Below are positions 36,584 to 45,621 of a stretch of DNA of 64,000 nt, piece by piece. The stretch lies in contig NZ_JABXWT010000005.1 in NCBI RefSeq assembly GCF_013377785.1, positions 1-64,000 on the forward strand, in the 5' to 3' direction. Position 1 is the first letter of the stretch; every line of letters starts with the position of its first letter. The notes below the pieces were generated by a model. The model did no database searches, was not told the DNA's origin, and saw only the letters and a program-made list of their open reading frames with translations. Position numbers and translations under genes: made by a program. Origin of the DNA: Ruegeria haliotis. GTDB lineage: Bacteria > Pseudomonadota > Alphaproteobacteria > Rhodobacterales > Rhodobacteraceae.

Positions 36584-36945
36584 CCCCCACCCTGCAGCCC
36601 CAACTCCGCCTGCTTTTTCTTGGTCATCTTGGCCACGACCAACTCATAAGACGTCACGATGTGTTCACGCAGCGAGGTGTCGCTCATGCCGCGTTCTTCA
36701 TAGACCTGCAGCCATTTCATCCCCCGTGACGCCAGATACGGGGCCGGGCGGATGCCGGGTTCGTCGCCAAGCACCTCAAAGGCCAGATCGGTGGCTTTGA
36801 AGGTGAACGCATCCTCCCCGTCATTCCAGCCGCAGATAGCAAACACCTTGCCGCCCACTTTCCACACATCCGCATTGCCCCATTGCACAACGTGGCTGGT
36901 GGCTTTCATGTCGGCGCAAAAGGTGTTGAATTCATCGCGAGTCAT
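36580..36945 (-). CDS. MmcQ/YjbR-family protein
   Basis: 121 residues of the small MmcQ/YjbR family (CyaY-like fold, suggested to bind DNA). Typical segments are WGNADVWKVGGKVFAICG, FTFKATDLAFEVL and PAPYLASRGMKWLQV. Its cellular role is not established. It overlaps the convergent ORF6N gene end and stands alone. Confidence 0.85.
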   Translation of the reverse strand: MTRDEFNTFCADMKATSHVVQWGNADVWKVGGKVFAICGWNDGEDAFTFKATDLAFEVLGDEPGIRPAPYLASRGMKWLQVYEERGMSDTSLREHIVTSYELVVAKMTKKKQAELGLQGGG

Positions 36946-37120
36946 CGGTCCAACTTTAGGATCAATCCGAGGTTACGCAAGCACCCGTGTGTTGATCCTC
37001 GTCAGAGTGCTTCACCTTTGACTGCGGGAACGCCCGCCGATCCGGCAAATATCCCAACCGACCAAGGGCGCATGCCAAATCCACGCACACCCGATCATTC
37101 TTCATCTAGCTGGGGGAATT

Positions 37121-37270
37121 TACGAATTCAGCTGGGTGCCGTGCTCTTGCTTGCTGTGGCTGACTGCTGCTGGCTGTCGTTTGCTTTAGCTTGCTGTTGC
37201 TGGCGAAGGCTGGCTTTTGCGTGCTGTGGCTGACGATGGCTTGCGGAAGCTGGGTTCCTGTGAATTCGTA
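37121..37270. repeat. Adenine-poor GCTG-rich imperfect repeats bounded by an inverted repeat
   Basis: Within the gene-free stretch 36946-37432, TACGAATTCA (37121-37130) and TGAATTCGTA (37261-37270) form a perfect 10-bp inverted repeat. They enclose about 130 bases almost free of adenine on the plus strand. Inside, a unit like TTGCTGTGGCTGAC recurs imperfectly at about 37151, 37191 and 37221. No coding frame or binding site is convincing. The sequence after 37270 is AT-rich. The function is unknown. Confidence 0.6.
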
Positions 37271-37432
37271 TGAGCTTCATATAGGCACCTTAAAGGCAGT
37301 GTCAATAAAAATTCAATAAAAACAAATAGTTGATAGATTTACTCGGAAATTATTCCTCGACGAAACACTCGGATTAATCTCTGGCTTTACAGCCCTGAAC
37401 ATTTGGGGCGGAGAAACCCCCGCCCCTAAAAC

Positions 37433-37723
37433 CTAGCCCTTGTCCCAATGGGCGACCACGTCGTAGCCAACCGGCGTCGGAGGGCCTTCCATAAAGTCCG
37501 CGAAATGCCCCCACAGCTCGGCCACTTTGGTGGCGTTCGCGTTCGAGGTCGCCTCGCTTTCCACAACCGAAATCACATAGCCGTTGCCATCTTCGTTCAT
37601 CACATTGGTAAAGCAATGCATGCCCGGCATGGCCATGATCTGATCTTTCAATTCATTCATCTTCGCCGTCGCCGTATCGCGCGTGCCGGGCTTCATTTTG
37701 AACTTGGTAATACGTGCAAACAT
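37433..37723 (-). CDS. Small dimeric alpha/beta-barrel protein (ABM-like)
   Basis: 96 residues from the ATG at 37723, with GAGGAAAG upstream. A longer frame to 37792 has no binding site. The pattern MFARITKFKMKPGTRDTATAKMNELKDQIMAMPGM, then MNEDGNGYVISVVES and the late helix AELWGHFADFM, is typical of ferredoxin-like dimeric barrels such as antibiotic-biosynthesis-monooxygenase (ABM) domains. Its activity is unknown. A family role in small-molecule oxidation or haem handling would be a guess. Confidence 0.65.
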   Translation of the reverse strand: MFARITKFKMKPGTRDTATAKMNELKDQIMAMPGMHCFTNVMNEDGNGYVISVVESEATSNANATKVAELWGHFADFMEGPPTPVGYDVVAHWDKG

Positions 37724-37959
37724 GACTTTCCTCGCTCTCAGGGCGAAATTGCCCATCGGAGGCACCAAGATAGCGCCTGCCGCGCGCACCATAGCACAGC
37801 AAGTCTGAATCCCGCACAGACACAGGCGGTGCGGTCGTTGCCCTGCCTTGGATCAACCAAGAAGAGCGGAACGATCAGAAATCGAACGGCTCGTCCAGAA
37901 ACCCGCCGCTATTGTCACCCCGTTGAGGCCAAGTGCCCCGATCCGACTGAGTTGGCCGC

Positions 37960-38379
37960 TCAGGGCCGCACGAATTTGGCACTCCCAACCGAGCGCGCAC
38001 TGGGTGTTGTGCTGCCTTGCGGGACGGCCTGACGTGTGAATGTCGGCTTGGCCGTTCCGCAGGCTACCCCGTCCCCATCCGGGTCGTTACGCTTGTGATA
38101 TCCCGGCTGCCCCTTGCGAAACGGACCCACACCGATGGCCTGCACCGCATCGCACCCCGCCAGCGCGATCAGGTGGATCACCGCCTCGTTGCGATCATAA
38201 TCCGAGATCCGCAAGAAGACGCTCGCCGCGATCAATCCGGTTGTCAGCGGCAGGGCAAGCACCATGATCAGAATACGCAAGGGCGACAAAGCCCGGCGTC
38301 GCAATGCATCCGCACGCCGCTGTCGTTTGGACAAGCGCGGGTTGAGATCGACCTCATCTTGTGCAGGCTTTCTGAACAT
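37960..38379 (-). CDS. Excalibur calcium-binding domain membrane protein
   Basis: 139 residues. A basic cytoplasmic N terminus is followed by one transmembrane helix (about 35-55, RILIMVLALPLTTGLIAASVFL). An Excalibur domain follows at about 73-108: GCDAVQAIGVGPFRKGQPGYHKRNDPDGDGVACG, with the DxDxDGxxC calcium loop. Such proteins face the periplasm; function unknown. Roseobacters often carry this single-pass form. Confidence 0.82.
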   Translation of the reverse strand: MFRKPAQDEVDLNPRLSKRQRRADALRRRALSPLRILIMVLALPLTTGLIAASVFLRISDYDRNEAVIHLIALAGCDAVQAIGVGPFRKGQPGYHKRNDPDGDGVACGTAKPTFTRQAVPQGSTTPSARSVGSAKFVRP

Positions 38380-38535
38380 CGTGTACGCAAGATATACCCG
38401 ATATGTGGCAAAGCCGAGGCCTCATGGCGGCAGCGCAGAAACCGCGACAACGGGGGAACTGGCCTCAGGTGGATCAGATGGGTATCACGGATGCATGTCT
38501 TCCATCACCACCGCTCCTCTGATCTGGCCCATCTC

Positions 38536-39018
38536 ATGACCAAAACCGATCCTTACCAACCAACAGATGACGCCGCGCGGGCACTGGCCCGTGACCTGAT
38601 CATCGGGGCGACCCATGCTGCTCTGGCGGTTCTGTGGCCGGGCAATGCTATGCCGTCGGTCTCCCGCATCGCTCTGGCCGTGGATGACCAAAATCGACCG
38701 ATATCGCTGATCTCGACCCTTGCGGACCACACGCGGGCCCTACATGCCAATCCCGCCTGCGCCCTTCTGATCGGCGAACCCAAAGACACAGGCGATCCAT
38801 TGACCCATCCGCGCCTGACGCTGCATACACTGGCTCAGCCGATTGCGCGGGGATCGTCAGAACATGACGCGTTGCGTTCGATATACCTAAGCCAGCGCCC
38901 CAAAGCGAAGCTTTACATCGACTTCGCGGATTTCGGCTTTGTCCGCTTTGACGTTCAGGACGGGGTTCTGAACGGCGGGTTTGGCAAGGCTTACCGTCTC
39001 AGCCCCGCGAATCTATGA
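38536..39018 (+). CDS. Pyridoxamine 5'-phosphate oxidase-fold protein (HugZ-like)
   Basis: 160 residues from the ATG at 38536. An alternative ATG at 38491 is in frame and neither has a clear binding site. The split-barrel flavin-binding pattern is visible as SRIALAVDDQNRPISLISTLADHT, NPACALLIGEPKDTGDPLTHPRLTL and FGFVRFDVQDGVLNGGFGKAYRL. It resembles the N-terminal half of HugZ/heme-utilisation proteins, so flavin or haem handling is possible. It faces a universal stress protein gene in convergent orientation, three bases away. Confidence 0.78.
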   Translation: MTKTDPYQPTDDAARALARDLIIGATHAALAVLWPGNAMPSVSRIALAVDDQNRPISLISTLADHTRALHANPACALLIGEPKDTGDPLTHPRLTLHTLAQPIARGSSEHDALRSIYLSQRPKAKLYIDFADFGFVRFDVQDGVLNGGFGKAYRLSPANL

Positions 39019-39021
39019 CGC

Positions 39022-39429
39022 TCAGCGTACCACGTGTACCGCGCATTTGGCATGCCGCACCACATGGGTCGCCGTAGACCCCAACAACAGATCCTGCATC
39101 CCTGGCCTGTGCGAAGCCATGATGATCAGATCGGGGCTATGCGCCTCAGTCCAATCCAGAATGGTCCGGCCCGAATGCCCCTCGATCACCACACCCTTTG
39201 CATTGGGCAGCTTTGCGGCCAGATCGTCCAGCTCGGTCTGGATCGCCTTGCGCGCCTCGGTCAGATACTCGGTCGGCATATAGGAAATCGCATAGTTCGG
39301 AATATGCTCGACCACATGCAGCAAGGTCACTTGCGCGTCTGGTGTCGCAAGTACCTGCGCCAGCTTCAACGGGCCGGACGTATCGCGTTCGGCGTCAAAA
39401 GAAATCGGGACAAGAATGTTGTGATACAT
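39022..39429 (-). CDS. Universal stress protein (UspA family)
   Basis: 135 residues. The N terminus MYHNILVPISFDAER is the Usp beta-strand and Asp-type start. The C terminus SHRPGMQDLLLGSTATHVVRHAKCAVHVVR matches the ATP-binding G-rich motif of Usp proteins, with the first glycines partly altered. A cytoplasmic stress-resistance role is known for the family. The gene is followed downstream by the convergent HugZ-like gene, and upstream lies an ABM-domain gene on the same strand. Confidence 0.9.
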   Translation of the reverse strand: MYHNILVPISFDAERDTSGPLKLAQVLATPDAQVTLLHVVEHIPNYAISYMPTEYLTEARKAIQTELDDLAAKLPNAKGVVIEGHSGRTILDWTEAHSPDLIIMASHRPGMQDLLLGSTATHVVRHAKCAVHVVR

Positions 39430-39493
39430 AAAGCAGGCCTCCGTTTTACGTGTTCAGAATAAACCGAATACTTGGCGAGAGCCTTGATCCAGG

Positions 39494-39820
39494 TCAGGAA
39501 CTGCCAAACGTTTCGGCCACATCATACATGACCGGCTCAAAGCTTTTGCACAGTTCGTTGATCTTGCGGTTGCGGTCGCGCATCTCGGACGTGCGCAGCA
39601 TGGCCAGAAAATCCTCGCGACGCTCCCATTGGGAATAATTGGCGATCCGGGTCTGGGCGTCGTTCACGTGCAAGCCGGCTGAAACGAAACCGGGCTGCTT
39701 GGAAATGAACTCGGCATAAGCATCCGTTAGCGCCTCCAGCAGATCCTGACAGGTTCCGGGGGTCATTTCAAAGGTGGTAATGACAGTCTGGACGCTGGCG
39801 TTTTTGGCTATTTTCGGCAT
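39494..39820 (-). CDS. Antibiotic biosynthesis monooxygenase (ABM)-domain protein
   Basis: 108 residues with the ABM pattern: VQTVITTFEMTPGTCQDLLEALTDAYAEF, QPGFVSAGLHVNDAQTRIANYSQWER (the conserved YxxW-type segment) and a C-terminal YDVAETF. These small ferredoxin-like barrels form dimers and include quinol monooxygenases and haem-binding proteins. Its substrate is unknown. A GGAGG lies before the ATG. Confidence 0.82.
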   Translation of the reverse strand: MPKIAKNASVQTVITTFEMTPGTCQDLLEALTDAYAEFISKQPGFVSAGLHVNDAQTRIANYSQWERREDFLAMLRTSEMRDRNRKINELCKSFEPVMYDVAETFGSS

Positions 39821-39944
39821 CTGGCTCCTCCTTTGGCTGAACCAAGCCTAGCACATGAAACAGAAACGTCGCCTATTACCTTTAGGTTTCGCAGCATTTT
39901 CAATGGGTCGCGCGGATGTAAGACACAAAGCCACGCGCAGCAGC

Positions 39945-39974
39945 GAATGGCCGCCCAAAAGCGGGCGGCCATTC
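39945..39974 (-). terminator. Strong hairpin after the beta-helix gene
   Basis: A perfect 12-bp GC-rich stem GAATGGCCGCCC / GGGCGGCCATTC with a 6-base loop begins six bases after the stop of the leftward beta-helix gene. It lacks a T tract, so it may be a weak or factor-dependent terminator. Confidence 0.5.
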
Positions 39975-39980
39975 AACTGA

Positions 39981-42269
39981 TCAGCGCTCCATGCGCATTA
40001 TGACCGACACCTCGCCTTGCAGGTTTTCAGACCAGCGCAAGAACACCCCATCCCCTTTGCTGCCCTGCTCCAATTCCGCATAGGGAGTCGCATAGCGGAA
40101 GCTTCCGAACACGTTGCGCAGCGGCCCAAGCGCAGTTACCGCATCACAGCTGCGCGCCTTGCCATCAAACGGCAGTTGCGCATACGACCAGATCGGCCAG
40201 GCGCTAGACGCGGTATTCTGACTATAGCGAATTCGCAGTGGGTTTTGCGCCTTCACCGAAACACCATGATAGGTGTTGTTCTGGAACGAGACATTGACAT
40301 GCCGGTTCTTGTCCAGATCGGCAAAGGTGGTATCCACCCGTTCTGCGCGATCAATTCCACCACTGCTGGCGCGGAATTTATTCCCGGTAACGGCCAGCCC
40401 GTTCAGGAAATGCCCAGGCCCATGTGGGCGAATGACGATATAGCTGAACCACGGCGGTGCCTCACTGGAGTAAAAGATATTGTCCGTGATACTCATCGCG
40501 CTGAACGAATAGCCCGAGATATAGGTCGGGTTGGCATCCCGCTCGTTTGACCATTCGACAAAACAGTTATCGACATAGTTTTCCGCAATGGTCGAGCTAT
40601 TGTAGGTGCCGATCATGATCAAACCGGCAGTACGAACCCCCTGTGGGATGCTGTCGCCCTGAAAGAAATGGTTGCCCAGAACCATATTGTTATCACCGCC
40701 CACAACTGCGAAATGCTTGAACCTAACCGCCCGGTTGTGGCGCAATTTAACGTCGTTCGCGGTTGTGTTCAGGGCAATCGAATTGCGGTCGGTCACGACA
40801 TAGGATTCTTCCGCAGACAGAAACTGACAATTGTCGATCAACATGCCCTTGCACCCGGTCCCGATCGAGGTAATGCCGCGATCCTTGGGTCGGCTGACAA
40901 AACAATCCGTCAGCGAGAATGTGCTGCCCGATGGCGCCAGACGGATCGCACTACTGCGGCTGTTGCACTGAAATTCGATCTGCTCCATGCCGAATTTACG
41001 CAAGGTGCTAAAACCGCTGAAATCCAGCAGGTATTTGAAGGATTGAAAGGTGAAATTCTGCGTGCCCGACGCGTTGTACATCGGGGCGTTCAGGGTAATC
41101 TCACCGGCACCGATATTCTTGTCACGCACATAGATCTCACGTCCGACCCCACTGCCCTGAACCAGCGACCCGACCGGGATATTCGCCACATTGGCGACGT
41201 TTGTCAGTCGGGTGGAATCCCCCGGATCATAGGTCGCGACCGAGGTGAATGTCTCGGTATCCCAAGTCGAGCTGCTTTTGACATCGAACTGCCCGTTGCG
41301 GATCACGCGGCGCGTCGAGAATCCGCCTTGTTTGTTGGGCACGGCCGCCGCCATATCAATCGGCGCGTTGACCGAAATCTTACGCCCACCCAGATCCAGC
41401 GATTCATGGTCCGAGTTGTTCAGCAAAGCCTGAAACGCCTTCTTGAACGCCAGCTCTTCATCGCCAAACGCCGAGATATATGCGGGCAAATCGAAATTCT
41501 TGGTCAGCAGCAGCATCTTGTCGTCAGGCATCGTGACGGTGCCCTCGAAATCCATCTCGGACGCCATGCTGGTGTTCTCGGCCAGATGATATGTTCCTTG
41601 CGGCACATAGACCCGACGACCACCCGCCGCCTGATCTGCCGCTTCAAACGCCGCTGAATCGTCCGCGACACCATCGCCGACTGCCCCGAAATCGCGCACA
41701 TCCACGACGCTGATCATCTCACGCAGAAACACCCCGGTGACATCGGTGATCTCAAGGTCGTCAACCCGCACCAAGGCCCCATTAGCACCCTCGATATCCA
41801 AACCGAAATGCCCATACAGTGCCGTGACCCCCCAGGGCATATCCACCCCCGGACGCCGCCCCGAGCCAACGATCGCCGTGACCTCATGCACCGTACCATA
41901 GCCCGAAAGCTGCGTGGCAGAACCCTGCTCGATCACGCCAGCTACATGCGTATCCCCAGCGCCCCCGGCCCATGCGGCAATCCGCACCTCGGGCAACGGG
42001 CCGCTGATGGCTTTGACCCGCGCTTTGATCTGCAAATAACAGCCCGGCAGCAACGGAGTCTGGCCCATGTACCGCAGCTTTTGCGTGGCATTGACCTTCA
42101 GAATCTCAAGACAGCCGGCAAAATCCGCATCCGCTGGCACGAAAGCTCCGGTGCCCGACCCGTCATAGGTGGGCGATCCCGGCGTGCCGTCCCCTGCGGA
42201 CCACACACCCAATCCGTTCGTAAAAGCAGGCGGCATGAACACGATGCCGTGGGTGATTGCCTTGTTCAT
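39981..42269 (-). CDS. Right-handed parallel beta-helix protein (pectate lyase 3 / GH28-related)
   Basis: 762 residues from the ATG at 42269, with AAGGGA upstream. Residues 1-210 form an N-terminal beta-rich, carbohydrate-binding-like domain (VRIAAWAGGAGDTHV, HFGLDIEGANGALVRVDDLEI). At about 225 the text VVDVRDFGAVGDGVADDSAAFEAADQA is the diagnostic pectate-lyase-3/GH28-related start. Irregular beta-helix coils run to about 700. No signal peptide is visible, so export by a non-Sec route or a phage-tail-spike-like use is possible. Catalytic residues are not identifiable. It stands next to a DUF4864 gene on the same strand. Confidence 0.75.
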   Translation of the reverse strand: MNKAITHGIVFMPPAFTNGLGVWSAGDGTPGSPTYDGSGTGAFVPADADFAGCLEILKVNATQKLRYMGQTPLLPGCYLQIKARVKAISGPLPEVRIAAWAGGAGDTHVAGVIEQGSATQLSGYGTVHEVTAIVGSGRRPGVDMPWGVTALYGHFGLDIEGANGALVRVDDLEITDVTGVFLREMISVVDVRDFGAVGDGVADDSAAFEAADQAAGGRRVYVPQGTYHLAENTSMASEMDFEGTVTMPDDKMLLLTKNFDLPAYISAFGDEELAFKKAFQALLNNSDHESLDLGGRKISVNAPIDMAAAVPNKQGGFSTRRVIRNGQFDVKSSSTWDTETFTSVATYDPGDSTRLTNVANVANIPVGSLVQGSGVGREIYVRDKNIGAGEITLNAPMYNASGTQNFTFQSFKYLLDFSGFSTLRKFGMEQIEFQCNSRSSAIRLAPSGSTFSLTDCFVSRPKDRGITSIGTGCKGMLIDNCQFLSAEESYVVTDRNSIALNTTANDVKLRHNRAVRFKHFAVVGGDNNMVLGNHFFQGDSIPQGVRTAGLIMIGTYNSSTIAENYVDNCFVEWSNERDANPTYISGYSFSAMSITDNIFYSSEAPPWFSYIVIRPHGPGHFLNGLAVTGNKFRASSGGIDRAERVDTTFADLDKNRHVNVSFQNNTYHGVSVKAQNPLRIRYSQNTASSAWPIWSYAQLPFDGKARSCDAVTALGPLRNVFGSFRYATPYAELEQGSKGDGVFLRWSENLQGEVSVIMRMER

Positions 42270-42406
42270 AGAAATCCCTTTCTCAATCGCGTCACACACG
42301 TTTGCGACACGTTCAAACCCCGTGTTCAGGTCCACCCCGAACGCGAAAGTCTGAGTATCCAAAAGGGATTAACCGCCGCTCATATCACCGTGACGGTGGT
42401 GTTGCC

Positions 42407-42808
42407 TCAGGCCGCCGGGTCAGCGTTTCCCAGCAGTTGAACGCCATTGATCTTCCAGCCGTTTTCCTGCTGAACCATCTGATAATCAAGCACGTGCACC
42501 CGACCGTCCCCATCAGTGACCATGACCTTCTGCCACAAGGCCCCGTTGATCTCACGCAGGTCCAGAAATCGAACATCCGCAGGCCGCCAGACCATGGGAT
42601 AGCCATTGCGCACCATGGCTCCGAAATTCTCGGGCGTGCGAAACAGGTTCTGAATGTTGGGGCTGGCAAAGGCAAAGGCAGTGGCGAAATCATCCACCTT
42701 GAATGCTTGTATCTGCGCTGCGATATTCGCCTCAATCTCGGCATTCTGGGCAAAGGCCCCCGAAGCCAATCCGGCACTTAACGACATAGCAAGCAGTAAA
42801 CGACGCAT
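42407..42808 (-). CDS. DUF4864-domain exported protein
   Basis: 133 residues with a signal peptide (about 1-20, ending GAFAQ). The mature part is NTF2-like: IEANIAAQIQAFKVDDFATAFAFASPNIQNLF is the hallmark of DUF4864, followed by VRNGYPMVWRPADVRFLDL and YQMVQQENGWKINGVQLL. It is a small periplasmic protein of unknown role, common in alphaproteobacteria. Confidence 0.88.
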   Translation of the reverse strand: MRRLLLAMSLSAGLASGAFAQNAEIEANIAAQIQAFKVDDFATAFAFASPNIQNLFRTPENFGAMVRNGYPMVWRPADVRFLDLREINGALWQKVMVTDGDGRVHVLDYQMVQQENGWKINGVQLLGNADPAA

Positions 42809-42856
42809 GGGGCCACCTCCTGCATCAAGAGTAGCCCCACGCGGTATCAGGTCAAA

Positions 42857-44431
42857 TCAGACCAACTCTCCAGCCAGCGCCTTGTCGATCAGGGCGATGG
42901 TCTCAGGTACACCGTACAGCGCGATGAAGCCACCAAAACGCGGGCCTTGCGAGGCACCCAGCAGAACTTCATACAGCGCCGTGAACCAGCCCCGCATCGG
43001 GTCGAACCGCTCACGCCCGATGGAATAGACCACCGATTGCAGCGCCTCATCCTCGATTGGTCCGTCATAGGCCTCAAGCGCGGCTTTCAACGCCTCCAGC
43101 GCCTCACGCTCTTGATCCGTGGGCGCGCGGTGCTTGCGTGTCGGTTTAACGAAATCGTTGAAATACCGCACGGCAAAGCCAGCCGCCTGATCCAGATCAG
43201 GATGCGACTCGGCGCTAGCCTCAGGCGCATAGCGACCGATAAAGCCCCACAGCGCCTCTTTGTCCTCGGCCCCGGAAACGGACGCCAGATTCAACATCAT
43301 TGCAAACGGGACGATCAGCGTGGATTCCGGAACATCACCGCCATGGATATGCCAGACCGGGTTGTTCAGCTGCGCCTTCAGCTCCTGCCCGGGATACGCC
43401 CGCAGCTGCTGATGATATTCATCATACGCTTTCGGAATCACATCAAAATGCATCCGTTTGGCTGTCTTGGGCTTTTGGTACATGAAATAGGCCAGCGACT
43501 CGGTCGGGGCATAGGTCAACCATTCGTCAATCGACACACCATTGCCCGAAGATTTGGAAATCTTCTGACCGTTCTCATCCAGAAACAGCTCATACGAAAA
43601 ATGCTCTGGCGCACGACCGCCCAACGCACGACAAATCGCGTCATAGATTTTTTCGTTGGTGGCATGCTCTTTGCCATACATCTCGAAATCCACGCCCAAC
43701 GCCGCCCAGCGCGCGCCGAAATCAGGCTTCCACTGCAATTTCACGTTGCCGCCAGTGACCGGCAGCGTCCATTCCTTGCCGTCCTCGTCGTCGAAAGTGA
43801 CGGTATAGGTCTCGGCACAGACTTTCTTCATCGGCACATACATAACCCGCCCCGTTTCCGGGTGGATCGGCAGGAAAATCGAGTAGGTCTGCTGCCGCTC
43901 TTCCCGCAAGCTTTTGAGCATGATGGCCATCACGTCATCATACCGCTCGACCGCCCGCTTCAGGATCTCGTCAAACTGACCCGAGCGATAGAACTCCCGC
44001 GCAGAATAGAACTCATATTCGAACCCGAAAGTATCAAGGAACCGACGCAGCATGGCGTTGTTGTATTCACCAAAGCTGGGGTATTCACCGAACGGATCCG
44101 GGACCGAGGTCAAAGGCCGCTGCAAATGCTCCTCCAGCGCCTTTGGGTTCGGCACATTGCTGGGCACTTTACGCATCCCATCCAGATCGTCCGAGAAACA
44201 GATCAGCTTGGTCGGAATATCCGACAGTGCCTCAAACGCGCGCTTGACCATCGTGGTGCGCGCAACCTCACCAAAGGTGCCAATATGCGGCAGACCCGAG
44301 GGGCCATAGCCTGTCTCGAACAGCACAAACCCCTTTTCCGGAGCGCCCTGCCTGTAACGTTTGAGCAACCGCCGCGCCTCTTCAAAAGGCCACGCCTTGG
44401 ACGTCATCGCGGTTTCACGCAGGTCAGACAT
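42857..44431 (-). CDS. lysK: Class I lysyl-tRNA synthetase
   Basis: 524 residues from the ATG at 44431, with GGAG upstream. Longer frames lack support. This is the archaeal-type class I LysRS found in many alphaproteobacteria in place of class II LysS. The nucleotide-binding HIGH motif reads HIGT in [13 protein letters not shown], and KMSKS reads KISKS in [11 protein letters not shown]. The alpha-helix-cage C-terminal domain follows. It charges tRNA-Lys and is essential unless a second LysRS exists elsewhere. Confidence 0.96.
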   Translation of the reverse strand: MSDLRETAMTSKAWPFEEARRLLKRYRQGAPEKGFVLFETGYGPSGLPHIGTFGEVARTTMVKRAFEALSDIPTKLICFSDDLDGMRKVPSNVPNPKALEEHLQRPLTSVPDPFGEYPSFGEYNNAMLRRFLDTFGFEYEFYSAREFYRSGQFDEILKRAVERYDDVMAIMLKSLREERQQTYSIFLPIHPETGRVMYVPMKKVCAETYTVTFDDEDGKEWTLPVTGGNVKLQWKPDFGARWAALGVDFEMYGKEHATNEKIYDAICRALGGRAPEHFSYELFLDENGQKISKSSGNGVSIDEWLTYAPTESLAYFMYQKPKTAKRMHFDVIPKAYDEYHQQLRAYPGQELKAQLNNPVWHIHGGDVPESTLIVPFAMMLNLASVSGAEDKEALWGFIGRYAPEASAESHPDLDQAAGFAVRYFNDFVKPTRKHRAPTDQEREALEALKAALEAYDGPIEDEALQSVVYSIGRERFDPMRGWFTALYEVLLGASQGPRFGGFIALYGVPETIALIDKALAGELV

Positions 44432-44606
44432 TTTCTTGAGCTCCATCAGGAAATTCGTGCCAGCCGCCCCATGCAACCGACCGACCCCTCCTATTGTGCT
44501 GGTGCAGCATGAGTCAATAATACGCAACATTTTTCGCAAAGTTGCAGGATCTGGGTGTCGCGATAGGTTGGCACGGGCGGTGCATGCCAAGGTCTGGAAG
44601 GCGGGA

Positions 44607-44895
44607 CTTTGCCGCCATTGCCCTTCCGCGTGTTTGCTGACGCGGCATCCGCTCGCCGGTGCGGCACGCTCATCGCTGCATTGCAGCCGATGCCACCAGA
44701 CCGGTCATTCAGAGCCACGACGATGCCCAATTCTCACACCGTCTATTCGCTCCAACCAGGATCGATTTTCGAGGAGCGCAACAGAGCTGCCTTTTGCACG
44801 CGCCACTATTGTTGACGCAACATCATTTCGCGGGTGCAGTACTCCCGTCGCGGCATTGCAGTCAATGGCTCCAGGCCGGTGATTCTGTGAAAAAC
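44607..44895. repeat. Diverged direct repeat with protein-like character
   Basis: Two copies of a unit of roughly 80-100 bases lie about 175 bases apart (key points 44639 and 44814), with a fragment of a third near 44907. They share TGACGC, GCATTGCAG and CCGGT blocks, and differences tend to fall at third codon positions. Translated, both read like DAxSxRxCxTxxAALQxMxPxR, in different frames. No start or binding site supports a gene. I recall similar short frames scattered in roseobacter genomes, but I have not verified this. Together with the flanks it fills the stretch between lysK and the remnants at 44.95 kb. Confidence 0.55.
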
Positions 44896-44950
44896 AACGT
44901 GTTGCTGACGCAGAATGTCGGAGTGTGAATGCGACCGGAGCGCTTTCTGA

Positions 44951-45113
44951 TCAAGCTTTTCGCGGTTGCGGCGATACGGGAATGCTCTTGGCCAGTTTGC
45001 GGAGGTATTGGGTGGTGGTGGCGAGAAAGAATTCGTCATTTGCACCGCACGGGCCACGTAGTCGGAACAGCCCCGGCCCAAGAAAGCGTTTGAGGTAGGC
45101 TGTTGTCAGGCAT
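44951..45113 (-). pseudogene. C-terminal remnant of a transposase
   Basis: Reading leftward from about 45113 to a TGA at 44951 gives TAYLKRFLGPGLFRLRGP, then GANDEFFLATTTQYLRKLAK and a short tail. This resembles the conserved end of DDE transposases (IS5/IS1182-like). The catalytic part is missing. It has no start and is not functional. It abuts the broken BCCT gene and marks decayed mobile DNA at the left edge of the biosynthetic operon. Confidence 0.6.
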
Positions 45114-45129
45114 CACCGTCATATGCGTT

Positions 45130-45406
45130 ATGCTGATCATGACCTTTCTGGTGACGCTGCGGACTCGGGTATTTTGGTGATGAACACCACCATGTCGGGC
45201 GGTGACCAGAATATCGGCAACAAGTACAAGATCGTCGAGGGTCTGATCCTGACGGACGTTATCGGGACCCTGATCCTGGCTGCGGGGGAGATCAACCCGA
45301 TGGACGCCTTGCGCAACGCGATGACTATCGGGGCGAGCCTTTTACGATAGTCATGGGACTGATGTGCGTGGCTCTTGCCGGGGCCCAATATTGTGACGAC
45401 CTATAG
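45130..45406 (+). pseudogene. Frameshifted C-terminal fragment of a BCCT-family transporter
   Basis: Three frames together reconstruct the end of a betaine/choline/carnitine transporter: TFLVT, then ADSGILVMNTTMSGGDQN, then LTDVIGTLILAAGEINPMDA and LRNAMTIGA, then FTIVMGLMCVALAGA and a TAG at 45404. Shifts occur near 45156 and near 45337. ADSG after a TM segment followed by an SGG loop is the BCCT signature. The rest of the gene is absent, so this is a decayed relic. Confidence 0.65.
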
Positions 45407-45621
45407 CAGAAACTGGTGGCTCCGGCAGAGAAAACATGTTCAAGGATGGCCGCGAAGCGGTCGCCTAGCTTCATGCCCAGGTTGAAAATCCGATCTGACG
45501 CCTAGTATTGAGCCTGCTGGATAACTCGTAAAACATAACGAAATCAACTGATAAGTGTTCCGACGACAAAAAGGTAAGGAATCCCCAACTTGCTGACAGG
45601 TTTTCGCCTACTTATCTCGGA

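Noticed and set aside
35028..36945. A prophage or integrated element marked by the ImmA/IrrE-like and ORF6N genes
   Set aside because: No integrase, terminase, capsid or tail genes and no attachment repeats were found. At most this is a relic or small accessory patch.
42947..44512. Long plus-strand open frame opposite lysK
   Set aside because: Class I LysRS with HIGH and KMSKS motifs occupies the minus strand.
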